DNA from: Candidatus Woesearchaeota archaeon
GTDB taxonomy: Archaea > Nanobdellota > Nanobdellia > Woesearchaeales > SM23-78
Length of the DNA: 64,000 nt
Direction: 5' to 3'
NCBI GenBank assembly: GCA_016935175.1
Contig: JAFGRK010000018.1
Coordinates: forward strand, 44,773-108,772
Within the stretch, counting starts at the first letter, position 1. The number at the start of each line of letters is the position of its first letter. The notes under the pieces were generated by a model. It was not told the DNA's origin. It did no database searches and saw only the letters and a list, made by a program, of their open reading frames with translations. The translations under genes were made by a program, and so were the position numbers. This document shows positions 1 to 10,400 of the stretch, one piece after another.

Positions 1-693
1 AGTGCTCCAGGCAACTTCCATCTCGCAATGCCAGTATTCTGTGAGGTGCCTTGAGGTCTTGCTCTTTTCTGCCCTAAAGCTAGGTGCCATGGTATAAATC
101 TTTTCAAGCGCAAATATTGCAGGCTCAGCATAAAGCTGCCAGGTCTGGGCGAGGAAGACGTCTTTCTTATCAAAGTATTCTGCGCGAAAGAGAGTGCTTC
201 CTCCTTCGCATTGCACAGACTGGAATATGGGGCTCTGGTACTCATAGAATCCATTGCTCCTGAAATATTCATGCAAAGCACCAAATACTGTGCTCCTTAT
301 CTTGAGTATGGCAGTCATCTTCCTAGTCCTCAAGGAGAGGTGCCTGTTGTCATCCATGAACTCCCTGTTCTGGTCAGCAGCCAATGGGAAGTTATCGCTC
401 ATGCCTACCACTGTGAACTCCTCAACTTCAATCTCAAACCCCGAAGGAGCTCTCTTATCCTCCTTTATAGTCCCAGTCACCTCAAGAGATGCTTCTATCT
501 GTAGCTTGTCAGCTTCCTTGAACTTGTCCTCAGAGAACTTCTCTTTCTTGATGACGCACTGGATGATGTCAGTGGCATCCCTGAGGACGACAAATTTGAC
601 TTTGTTGCTTCCTCGCTCACGATAAACCCAGCCCCTTACACTGACCTTGCCAGTGGCTTTCTTCATTGCTTCCTTGATTGACAAATATTTCAT
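1..693 (-). CDS. asnS: Asparaginyl-tRNA synthetase (N-terminal part, truncated by window edge)
   Basis: Reverse-strand translation from ATG at 693: MKYLSIKEAMKKATGKVSVRGWVYRERGSNKVKFVVLRDATDIIQCVIKKE...YFRSNGFYEYQSPIFQSVQCEGGSTLFRAEYFDKKDVFLAQTWQLYAEPAIFALEKIYTMAPSFRAEKSKTSRHLTEYWHCEMEVAW; OB-fold plus class II motif 2; open to window edge. Confidence 0.85.
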   Translation of the reverse strand, partial: MKYLSIKEAMKKATGKVSVRGWVYRERGSNKVKFVVLRDATDIIQCVIKKEKFSEDKFKEADKLQIEASLEVTGTIKEDKRAPSGFEIEVEEFTVVGMSDNFPLAADQNREFMDDNRHLSLRTRKMTAILKIRSTVFGALHEYFRSNGFYEYQSPIFQSVQCEGGSTLFRAEYFDKKDVFLAQTWQLYAEPAIFALEKIYTMAPSFRAEKSKTSRHLTEYWHCEMEVAWST

Positions 694-769
694 GAATATC
701 ACCTTCCTAAACCTATTTAGTGGACAAGATTTTATAAAATTAACTGATATTGGCTGGCTGATGCAAGAA

Positions 770-1231
770 TCATATTGAGAAATCCTCAATCCTTGGCTTG
801 AGGAGTGCAAGATAATCTTTTGTCTTCAGCTTCAATGATTTTGTCCTCTCACCTGCATTGAAAGCCATGAATTCATTCGCAGGGATGGTCCTATCCACTA
901 TTAAGTCAAACCCAAAGATGTTGGCAAAAGGAGGCACTCCTCCTGGCAAGCAGCCAGTGAGTTGGGTGACTTCATCAGGATTTGCAAACCTCAGGCTCTC
1001 TATTCCTAGCAATTCCTTTACCCTGCGCGAATCAATCTTTTTTGCTGCGCTAAGCACTAGCATGACAAACTTGCTGTCTGCCTTGAGAATCATGGCCTTG
1101 GCGCCAATCTTAATATCTTCCCCTCGGGCTTTTGCAGCCTCTTCGCTAGTGCGAACTTCTTCATGCTCCTTGAACTCATAGCTTATCTTGTTCTCGTCAA
1201 GGAATGATTTTAATCTCTCAAAAGCTCCCAT
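770..1231 (-). CDS. YbaK/EbsC-type aminoacyl-tRNA deacylase domain protein
   Basis: 153 aa; EEVRTSEEAAKARGEDIKIGAKAMILK ... LTGCLPGGVPPFANIFGF pattern of YbaK/ProX editing domains. Confidence 0.8.
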   Translation of the reverse strand: MGAFERLKSFLDENKISYEFKEHEEVRTSEEAAKARGEDIKIGAKAMILKADSKFVMLVLSAAKKIDSRRVKELLGIESLRFANPDEVTQLTGCLPGGVPPFANIFGFDLIVDRTIPANEFMAFNAGERTKSLKLKTKDYLALLKPRIEDFSI

Positions 1232-1254
1232 TGTTCATCTTTCCTTGTTTTTCA

Positions 1255-2109
1255 TTAAGCCTTGATTATCTCTTTAAGCATCTTATTGACATAAAGCATG
1301 TCCTTGTTGCCAGTGATTATAACGTCATAGCCTTTCTTGTACTTGCTCATCCTTTGCTTATCATGCTTGTGATTATAAAACCCTATCTTGACTATGCACT
1401 CATGCTTCATACCATCTGCCATGGTCAGGTCGCCGAGTGAGTCTCCTAGCAGGATGACGTTTTTCCTCTTCTTGATTTGCTTTTTATAAGCAGAGATCCT
1501 TATTAGCCCCTCATTCTTGTTAAATACATGTACCAATGGCCGGCTATAGCCTACAGCAGCGCCTTTCTTATTGAAAATGAAAAAATTAGATACTATGTGT
1601 ACATTGGCTGAAAGCAAGCCTTTGTCCTTAAGATGCTTTTCTATGAGGTTGCCTACTCCTGCTGAGAAAACCAGGAACGGGATGTTATTTTTCTTAAGGC
1701 TGCTGAAAAGCTCCCTGGCGCCTCGGCGCAAATAAAGATTGTACTTATCAATGGCTTGCTGGATTATTGCCTTGCTCATCCCGTGCTTTACAGCCAATTC
1801 AAAATATTTTTCCCACCACTCATCCATCTTTCTTTTCTTGTAGCCCATTTGAAGCAAAGGCGATATCTCAATAGGATAATAGTATTTTAGCATTTCCTTA
1901 GCTTTCCTTATGAATTCCTCTGAGCCTATGTCTCTTTCCAATGGGTCGTAAGATGTGGATGCTCCTGCTTTTTTTGAGGTTACCCTGGTAAGTGTTTTGT
2001 CAAAGTCGCTAATGACGTGCAGCAGCTCGGTGCCTCCTTTTTTCATCTGCCTAATCTTTTTCTCGAGCTTATTCTTGTCTCTTATGATGATGTTTTTTGC
2101 TTTAGCCAT
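1255..2109 (-). CDS. HAD-superfamily 5'-nucleotidase (UMPH-1/pyrimidine 5'-nucleotidase-like)
   Basis: VISDFDKTLTR motif I, VFSAGVGNLIE, LLGDSLGDLTMADG motif IV. Confidence 0.75.
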   Translation of the reverse strand: MAKAKNIIIRDKNKLEKKIRQMKKGGTELLHVISDFDKTLTRVTSKKAGASTSYDPLERDIGSEEFIRKAKEMLKYYYPIEISPLLQMGYKKRKMDEWWEKYFELAVKHGMSKAIIQQAIDKYNLYLRRGARELFSSLKKNNIPFLVFSAGVGNLIEKHLKDKGLLSANVHIVSNFFIFNKKGAAVGYSRPLVHVFNKNEGLIRISAYKKQIKKRKNVILLGDSLGDLTMADGMKHECIVKIGFYNHKHDKQRMSKYKKGYDVIITGNKDMLYVNKMLKEIIKA

Positions 2110-2119
2110 AAGAAATGCC

Positions 2120-3541
2120 TTATTTGCCTTTGCCCTTGACCTTTATGCCTAGCTCGTCAAGCTGCTCATCTGTCACTTCAGATGGCGCATCCATCACAGG
2201 GTCCCTTGCAGACTTGTCTTTTGGGAACGCAATCATCTCCCTTATTGAGTCTGCGCCGCTGATGACCATTAGCAGCCTGTCAATTCCAGGAGCAATCCCT
2301 CCGTGCGGTGGCACTCCGTAGCTGAAGGCTTCGAGCAAGTGCGCAAATTCTTTTTTCTGCTGCTCTGTAAATCCTATCAGGTCGAATATCTTGGCTTGGA
2401 CAGCTGCATCATGTATCCTTATGCTTCCTCCACCCACTTCAAAGCCATTAAGCACCAGGTCGTGCTGGTATGACTTGGCCTTTCCAGGCTCCTTGTCCAG
2501 CAAGGGGATGTCTTCTTCCTTTGGGGCTGTGAACATGTGGTGTGAAGGCCCCCATTCCTGGCCTGCGCCGTGGAAGAAGTCTTCCTGGGTCTGCTTTACA
2601 AACAACGGGAAGTTGAGCACCCAGCAGAATGCCAGCTCATCCTTGTCATTCTTGTCCTTCCTCATGTCGGGCTTGTCACTGCCGTACTTAGCCTTTGCAT
2701 CTGCGTGGTTAATCCTTGGGAAAGGCACCTGGCTTATCTTCTTGTCTGGGAAAATCTTTTTTATCATCTCAATGAACAGCTCTTCCACCAGGTTCAGGAT
2801 GTCTTCCTGCTCTACAAAGCTCATCTCAATGTCCAGCTGGTAGAACTCTCCAGGGCACCTGTCAGCCCTTGCATCCTCATCCCTGAAGCAAGGAGCAATC
2901 TGGAAATACCTGTCCATGCCAGCAACCATCAATAATTGCTTGTACTGCTGGGGTGATTGCGGCAAAGCATAGAATTTTCCTTGGTGAATCCTACTTGGCA
3001 CTAAATAATCCCTTGCCCCTTCAGGCGTTGACTTGGTAAGTATAGGTGTGGTTATCTCCAGGAATCCTTTCTTGTCAAGGTATTCCCTTATGAACTGGAT
3101 AGCCTTATGCCTCAAGGTCATGCTCTTGACCATCTTTGGCCTTCGCAAGTCCAAGTACCTGTACTTTAGGCGCACGTCCTCTGTTGAGGCAACATTCTCG
3201 CTGAGCTCCAAAGGAAGGGGGGCTGCTTTGCTCAGGATGTTGACTTCGCTTGCAGAGAGCTCAACTTCTCCTGTCACAAGCTCTTTTTTCACCTGGTTCT
3301 CAGGCCTCTTCTTCACTTCTCCCTTGGCCTGGATTACTGTCTCCCTCCTTATCTCACCGAGCTTCTTGGTAATCTCAGGGTTGACAAACACCTGGGTTAT
3401 GCCATACCTGTCCCTTAGCATTATGAAGCTTAATTTCCCCTGAATCCTATGGGTCTCTACCCAGCCGCAAAGAGCCACTTTCTTTCCAGCATCACTTCCC
3501 CTTAATTCTCCGCAAGTATGTGTCCTTAGCATGCTTATCAC
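2120..3541 (-). CDS. aspS: Aspartyl-tRNA synthetase, bacterial-type but without GAD insertion
   Basis: LRTHTCGELR, RYLDLRRP, FYALPQSPQQYKQLLMVAGMDRYFQIAPCFRDEDARADRCPGEFYQLDIEMSF, GIAPGIDRLLMVISGADSIREMIAFPK. Confidence 0.9.
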   Translation of the reverse strand: MISMLRTHTCGELRGSDAGKKVALCGWVETHRIQGKLSFIMLRDRYGITQVFVNPEITKKLGEIRRETVIQAKGEVKKRPENQVKKELVTGEVELSASEVNILSKAAPLPLELSENVASTEDVRLKYRYLDLRRPKMVKSMTLRHKAIQFIREYLDKKGFLEITTPILTKSTPEGARDYLVPSRIHQGKFYALPQSPQQYKQLLMVAGMDRYFQIAPCFRDEDARADRCPGEFYQLDIEMSFVEQEDILNLVEELFIEMIKKIFPDKKISQVPFPRINHADAKAKYGSDKPDMRKDKNDKDELAFCWVLNFPLFVKQTQEDFFHGAGQEWGPSHHMFTAPKEEDIPLLDKEPGKAKSYQHDLVLNGFEVGGGSIRIHDAAVQAKIFDLIGFTEQQKKEFAHLLEAFSYGVPPHGGIAPGIDRLLMVISGADSIREMIAFPKDKSARDPVMDAPSEVTDEQLDELGIKVKGKGK

Positions 3542-3619
3542 CTAGTTTTTCGTTTTCCCCCGGAGGGCAAATATTATTTTTCGTTTTATCATCTTAGTCT
3601 TTACTTTTTTTCTTGTTAA

Positions 3620-3660
3620 CGTGAAAAATGATTTGGTCCTCACACGCCGGACTGGCTTAC
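3620..3660 (-). ncRNA. Copy A of a two-copy ~40-nt hairpin + U-tract motif (3' UTR of 3665-4297 gene)
   Basis: GTAAGCCAGTCCGGCGTGTGAGGACCAAATCATTTTTC. Confidence 0.35.
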
Positions 3661-3664
3661 TCAT

Positions 3665-4297
3665 TCACATCAAAAACTTCACTTCGCAGCCAGCGTTCTC
3701 CCTGAAAGTTTCAGCATCGCTTGCGCTGCCTACAATGGTGCCATAGTGCATGGGTATTGCTACATTGCACCTCTTGAAAGTCTTTGTGGCCTGGGCTGCT
3801 TCCATTGCGTTCATGGTATAAGTGCCTCCTACAGGCAAGAGTGCTATGTCAACATCAATGTCTTTCATCTCAGGTATCAGGTCTGTGTCTCCTGAATGAT
3901 AAACCTTGACTCCGTTCATCTGGACTATGAAGCCAACCCAGTCATTATCCTTAGGGTGGTATTGCTTGTTAATGTTATAGGCAGGCACAGCAGTGATAGT
4001 CTCGCTGTTAATCTTAATGGTCTTGCCAGGCTCAATAAGCACAATGCCCTTAACTTTGAGGTGGTTGAGCTTGCTCATGGCATCAGCTACTGTGATGATA
4101 ATGGTGTTTTCATCGCTTATCATCTCAACATCATTAGGGCTGCAATGGTCATAATGCGAATGGGTTACCAGCACGACATCTGCCTTTTCCAATCCAGGAC
4201 CTGAAAGCTCAAAAGGGTCAATATAGATGACCTTGCCGTTCTTGAGCTTAACAGAGGCATGATGGAACAATTCAATGTCGATTCCCAGTACTTTCAT
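3665..4297 (-). CDS. Metal-dependent hydrolase, beta-lactamase fold (UlaG/UPF0173-like)
   Basis: VTHSHYDHCSPND, VYHSGDTDLIPEM, LLPVGGTYTMNAMEAAQ, IPMHYGT motifs. Confidence 0.85.
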   Translation of the reverse strand: MKVLGIDIELFHHASVKLKNGKVIYIDPFELSGPGLEKADVVLVTHSHYDHCSPNDVEMISDENTIIITVADAMSKLNHLKVKGIVLIEPGKTIKINSETITAVPAYNINKQYHPKDNDWVGFIVQMNGVKVYHSGDTDLIPEMKDIDVDIALLPVGGTYTMNAMEAAQATKTFKRCNVAIPMHYGTIVGSASDAETFRENAGCEVKFLM

Positions 4298-4430
4298 GAT
4301 ATCACCTTGCCAATGTCAACTTATGGATTATCGCACCCTATTAGTCCTTATAGAAGCAGCATCCTTATTTAAAGTTAATGCTCAAATAAGCGCTAAAATT
4401 AATGCTCGTAACTCGTATCTAATAAAAAAG

Positions 4431-4440
4431 TTTATATAGC
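4431..4440 (+). promoter_or_regulatory. TATA-box-like promoter upstream of giant surface protein
   Basis: AAAAAAGTTTATATAGC about 50 nt upstream of ATG at 4491. Confidence 0.5.
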
Positions 4441-4490
4441 TTTATCCCAAATAAGCAGGTTACACTAGTGTATTAAGGGTGGTTTAATAG

Positions 4491-7400
4491 ATGAAGAACC
4501 CATTTTATAGAGGGAGCGCTTTAGTCATATTTCTAAGCCTTATAGTCCTCGCCCTAGTTCTTGCTGCGCCTTCAGAAGATGAAGGCAAGACCACCCTTAT
4601 TTCTGATCATGGTAAGGCCTATAAGGTCCAGGAAAATCCAACCATTGACTTTGACTATGAGAGAGGGTTCGACCCAATCAAATATGTAATCCAAATTTTC
4701 TCAGACCCAAGGGAAGCCAAGCTCACAAAAGACGGGAAGGAAATAGCTGCAGACATAAGAGTAGAGAAGACAGCTTACGGCAAGTACTCAGTTGAGATAC
4801 CCAAGCCAAGGCAGTTCAAGCCAGGGCTCTATACTGTAACATTGACTAATGACGGAGAGACCATAGAGCAAGACTTCCTTTGGGGAGTGTTAGCTATCAA
4901 CACGCATAAGTCAATCTACCTACCTGGGGAGGAAGCCTTCATAGCAATGGCAGTATTGGATGATGGGGGAAGGATGGTGTGTGATGCTGATGTGACACTT
5001 GAGATAACCAATCCTTCAGGAATAAAATCAACCCTTAGCACTGGTGAAGGAACAATAGTTGTTTCTCCTACCTGCCATTATTATTCAGTCACTGACATGC
5101 CTGATTATTATTCTTATTACACTATGCAAGAAGCAGGCACTTATCAGGTAGTTCTTACAGCCATTACTAAGAATGGTGAGAGGACTCTTACAGACAATTT
5201 CTTTGTTCAGGAAACTGTTGATTATGATGTTTCAAGGAAAGGCCCTACAAGGATTTATCCAAGGGATATTTACACAATGGAATTCACCATCACCCCCGGT
5301 AGGGCTTATTCTGGTGTTATCAGAGAGTATGTTCCTGCTAGCTTTAAGATTATGCCTCAGGAGGGATTATCAGTTATGACAGTTGGTGATTTAAAGGTTC
5401 TTGAATGGAGAACAAGCCTTAGCCAAGGCCAATCCCAGGTCTTGAGCTATGATTTTGATGCTCCTGACATCTCACCTTATTTCTTTACTTTGGGAAAGCT
5501 TGAGATAGGCAACTGGCAAGAGGCAAGGGATTGGATGATTGCTAGTGATGCGGTTTATGTTGTTAATTACACTGGTGATGATACTTGGAGTGCCCCTGAA
5601 GGAATTGCTTGGGCATTTATAGAGTGCTGGGGCGGTGGAGGTGGTGGTGGAGGCTCAAATGCTGGTAAGACTAACTTCGGTGGTGGTGGTGGTGCTGGAG
5701 GTCAGTATGCTGCTAGCAACATTACTAATCTTCCAGCAGGAAATTATGCTATTGTTGTTGGTAGTGCAGGAGCTGCTGGTCTTGCTGCTGGCGGCAATGG
5801 CGGTGCTGGTGGTAACAGCACATTCAATGGGTCCACTGTTAAAGCTGTTGGAGGAGCAGGAGGAATTGCTAATGCAGGAGCAGGAGGCACTGGTGAAAAT
5901 AGCACTGGAATTGGTCAAATAGTATATCGTGGTGGTAGCGGTTACACTGGAGGCGCTTCTGGCGGTGCTGGAGGCGGAGGAGCTGGAAGTAGTGGTGCTG
6001 GAGGTGACGCTACTGGTGTTGGCACTAACCCTGGATCTGGCACTGCTGAATTCGGCGGTGCTGGCGGCAATGGTGGCGCTGATGCTGATGGCAGCCCTGG
6101 AAGCGATTATGGCGGTGGCGGTGGAGGAGGCGAGACTGGGCCGTCTGGTGGAAGCGGTACTCCAATGGCAGGTGGTGCTGGCGCTCAGGGATATGTAAGG
6201 ATTACTTATATGATTGCTGACGCTGCTGATGAGGAAGCTCCAACAGTCACTATCAACACAGGTCTCAACAATACTGTCTTCACTACTAGAACTCCTACTT
6301 TTGACTATACTTTCTCAGACAGCATTAGCGAATATGCTAACTGCACCCTATACATTAATGATACAGCCCGTAATACTACCCTTAATGTTGCTAACGGCAC
6401 AGCAACCAAGTACCTAACAGCCAACACTTCTCTTGTTGACAGCAACTACTCTGTTTACATCAACTGCACTGATGCCTCTGGCAATGTTGGCATGTCTGGT
6501 GTTTTGAGGGTTGCTGTGGATGCTACTGCTCCAGCTATTACAGGGGTGCTTAACCATAGCATCACAGACACTTTTGCGATGATTAACTGGACTACTGACC
6601 AGATTGCCAATGGCAGTGTCAAGTACGGCACAGGGCTTGACATGAGCACCGGGACTGTAATTCATACAAGCCTGCTCTCTGCGCATAATATCTCTTTGGC
6701 TGGCTTGAGTGCTAGCACGCTTTACTATTACAATATCACTAGCTGTGATGCCCATGGCAACTGTAATATGACAGGGCCTTATAACTTCACCACTACAGCA
6801 GCTCCTGATAATACTCCTCCTACTGTGAATATCAATGCTGGGCTTAACAACACTGTTTTCACTACTAGAACCCCTACTTTTGACTACAATTTTAATGACA
6901 CCACTAGCTCTGTTGCTAATTGCACTTTGTTCATTAATGATACTGCCCGCAATACTACCCTTAATGTTGTTAATGGAACATCAACGAAGTACCTTACATC
7001 TGATTCTTCTCTTGTTGACAGCAATTATTCTGTTTACATAAACTGCACTGATGCCTCTGGCAATATTGGAAAGTCTGATGTTTTAAGGGTTGCTGTGGAT
7101 GCTACTGCTCCTGCAATCACTGGTGTGCTTAACCATAGCATCACTAGCAGCTTTGCCATGGTTAATTGGACTACTAGCGAGCTTGCTAATGGCAGTGTCA
7201 AGTACGGCACAGGGCTTGACATGGGTACTGGGACTGTGGTCCACACCAATCTGCTCACTGCGCATAATATTTCCCTTAGCGGCCTGGGCAGCACCACATT
7301 CTACTACTATAATATTACTAGCTGCGACCCTCATGGATGGTGCAACATCACAGGACCTTATAACTTCACCACCTCAACAGGACCAGATACCACTGCGCCA

Positions 7401-10400
7401 ACAGTTTCCATCAACACTTCATTGGATAATTTCTGGACCAATGATAACACTCCTGAAGTCCAGTATTACTTCACTGACAGTAGGAGCAGCACTGCTAACT
7501 GCACCTTGTACTTTGATGATGCAGTATATAATTACACAGCCAGTGTGGCCAATGGCACAGCATGGAAAGCCATGATTGCTAACAATTCCTTGCCTGATAA
7601 GAACTACAGTGTGTATGTGAACTGCACTGACAACAGCAGCAACATAGGCAAGAGCAGCGTAGTGCACATAATTGTTGACACAGCACTCCCGGGTGTGAGG
7701 GCAATAACTCCTATAACAGCTAACTGGAGCTCAACAGCCACCCCTAATTTTATTTTTAACTTCACTGACAGCTCAAGCTCAACTGCTAACTGCACATTAT
7801 ACGTTGGCACTAGCAGCAGAGGCAACAATGCCAGCACTATCAACATTACAGCCACCACCATAACTTCTAGCTCTCTCTCAGCAGGAACTTATTCCTGGAA
7901 TGTGACTTGCATTGACATGGCTGGTAACAGTAATGGAAGCACTGCCAGGACCATAACCATTGATAGCTCTGCTCCTACTGTCACTCCTAGCAGCCCAGGA
8001 GACAATGAATGGACGACTGACACAACCCCTGATTTTGTGTTCACAACTACAGATTCGCTAGATAACCTTCTCAACTGTACCCTCTGGGTTGATGGCACTA
8101 GTTATGCTAACAATGCCAGCACCATAAATAATACAGCCACTACTCTTACTGCCAGCCCTGCCTTGTCTGAGGCTAGCCATTCATGGGCTGTTAATTGCAC
8201 TGACGATGCCAGCAACACAGGCCACACCACTGCCAGGACTATTTACATTGACAATACCGCTTCAACAGTCAATATCAACATCACCCAGAACGGCTCTGCA
8301 TTTGGAACAAGCACTCCTATCATCGGGTTTAATTTCAGTGACAGCGTAAGCACTACTGCGAACTGCTCATTATACTTCAATAACACAAAATACAACCACA
8401 CCAACAACATGAATGTAAACACCCAATATTCCTTGCTTGTAAATACAAGCCTTACAGACAGCAATTACACCGTTTACATCAACTGTTCTGACAAGGCTGG
8501 CAAAATAGGCAAGTCAGGAGTGCTGACAGTTGAGATAGATACAAGAGCCCCAGCAATAACTAGTGTGAATAATAATAGCATCACCACGAGCACTGCCAGG
8601 GTTAATTGGACTACTAATGAGGAGGCTAATGGCAGTGTCAAGTATGGCACAAGCCTTGCTATGTCTGACGGAACTTCTGTTCACACTAATCTGCTTGCTT
8701 TGCATAATGTCTCGCTTTCAGGACTTAGCAGCGAGACAGTTTATTATTATAACATCACTAGCTGCGATGCGAGCTCCAATTGCAACATTACCGGTCCCTA
8801 CAACTTCACCACGGCGTCTGGAGCCACACCCGACACAACCGCCCCCACAGTCAATATAAATGCGCTTTTGGATAATATCTTCACAACAGATACTACGCCT
8901 GATGTTGACTTTAATTTCACTGATAGCAGGAGCAGCACTGCTAACTGCACGCTATATTTTGATGATACAGGCAGGAATCATACGAGCGGCATAGCGAATA
9001 ACTCCCAGAAGACCCTGACAGCGAATGCCACCTTGAGCGATAAGAACTATAGTGTCTATGTGAACTGCACTGATAATTCTAGCAACATCGGCAAGAGCAG
9101 CGTAATCCGCATCATCCTCGACACTACCGCTCCCACCGTCAGGATTAACGCAACCCTTAATAACACCATCATTGCCAGCTATACTCCTAGCTTTGACTTT
9201 AACTTCACCGATGGCTTAAGCCCTTCTGCTAATTGCACTTTGTACGTAAATGGCACAGGCTATGATTATGTGGCTAGTTTAGCTAACTTCACCCAAGACA
9301 CCCTTACAGCCAATGCTAGCGTCCAAAACGGGAATTACTTTGTGAATATTAATTGTACTGACAGGGCTGGTAGGGTAGGAAAATCAGGCACTCTTAACAT
9401 CACTATCTATGTTGCTTCATATGTTATAACTAATCCTCCTGCTGATACTAAGTTTGTGTTAACTAATGACACAGGCACGGATATTACAAGCATAGGTCAG
9501 ACTGGCATAATTAATGTGCTTGCAGGAAAATATGCAGGCTCAGGCAATTATTCGGCAATTTTGATCTTCAACTTCTCAGAAGACATAGACACGACCAACC
9601 TGGTACTTGATATAAATCTCTCAAGCAGGAAATCACTGTTCCATAATAGCTCAACTATAACCGGCTTGATAAACATATCGCTCTTAATCCCTAATGTGAG
9701 GAATACCAATAAGGTTTACATATGCCCTGGAGCTACAAGCCTTGAGCAAGTCAATGCTAGCTGCCCAGGGGTGATAAACATAAGTGTAGGCCAGGAAAGC
9801 AACGGCATGACAGTCTCCTCTGTCTCTTATGATGGAGAAGACTATTATCTCGTGACCAACATCACTGGCACTGGAGGAGGAGAGCCAGACCCTACTTCGC
9901 CTCTGCAATGCGTGTTTGTCCAAGACACTACTTGCCCTGCAGGCACTGCCAAGCTTATTGGCTTAAAGAATGACTCCGGTGGCTATATTAATGCCCATGC
10001 CCAGAACAAGACCATTGAGACCTATCCTTATTCATTATGCTGCAACAGCACCAATGCCTCAATTACCATATCCACTGACTGCCCGGGTGACGACACAGTC
10101 ATAAGGCTTTCTAACCAGACCAACGCCCACGTGGAGCTTGGGAACCTAAGCAACTATTCATACACTGCGTGCATAGGGAGTGACTGGAAAAAAGCTAATT
10201 GCGAATACCCAACTAGCAGCTGCGCTGAGAATTATGCCTGCATCATGAGCATTGCCAGCAGTGAAGGAGACAATCAGACCAATGCCCATGTCGGAGCCTG
10301 CTTAACCTATGACCAGAAGGTTTGCTGTGCCCTGACCAATTTTGCTCCTCCAGCCCCAACCCTTGTAAGCCCAGACGATGATAATACCACTGTGTTTGAT

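Noticed and set aside
211-625. Plus-strand ORFs of 97 and 123 aa
   Set aside because: Antisense to the AsnRS coding sequence, which has clear family motifs.
5635-6198. Plus- and minus-strand ORFs (95, 89, 87 aa) over the Gly-rich region
   Set aside because: Alternative frames of a GGN-rich repeat (Leu/Val- or Ser/Thr-rich translations); artefacts of codon repetition.
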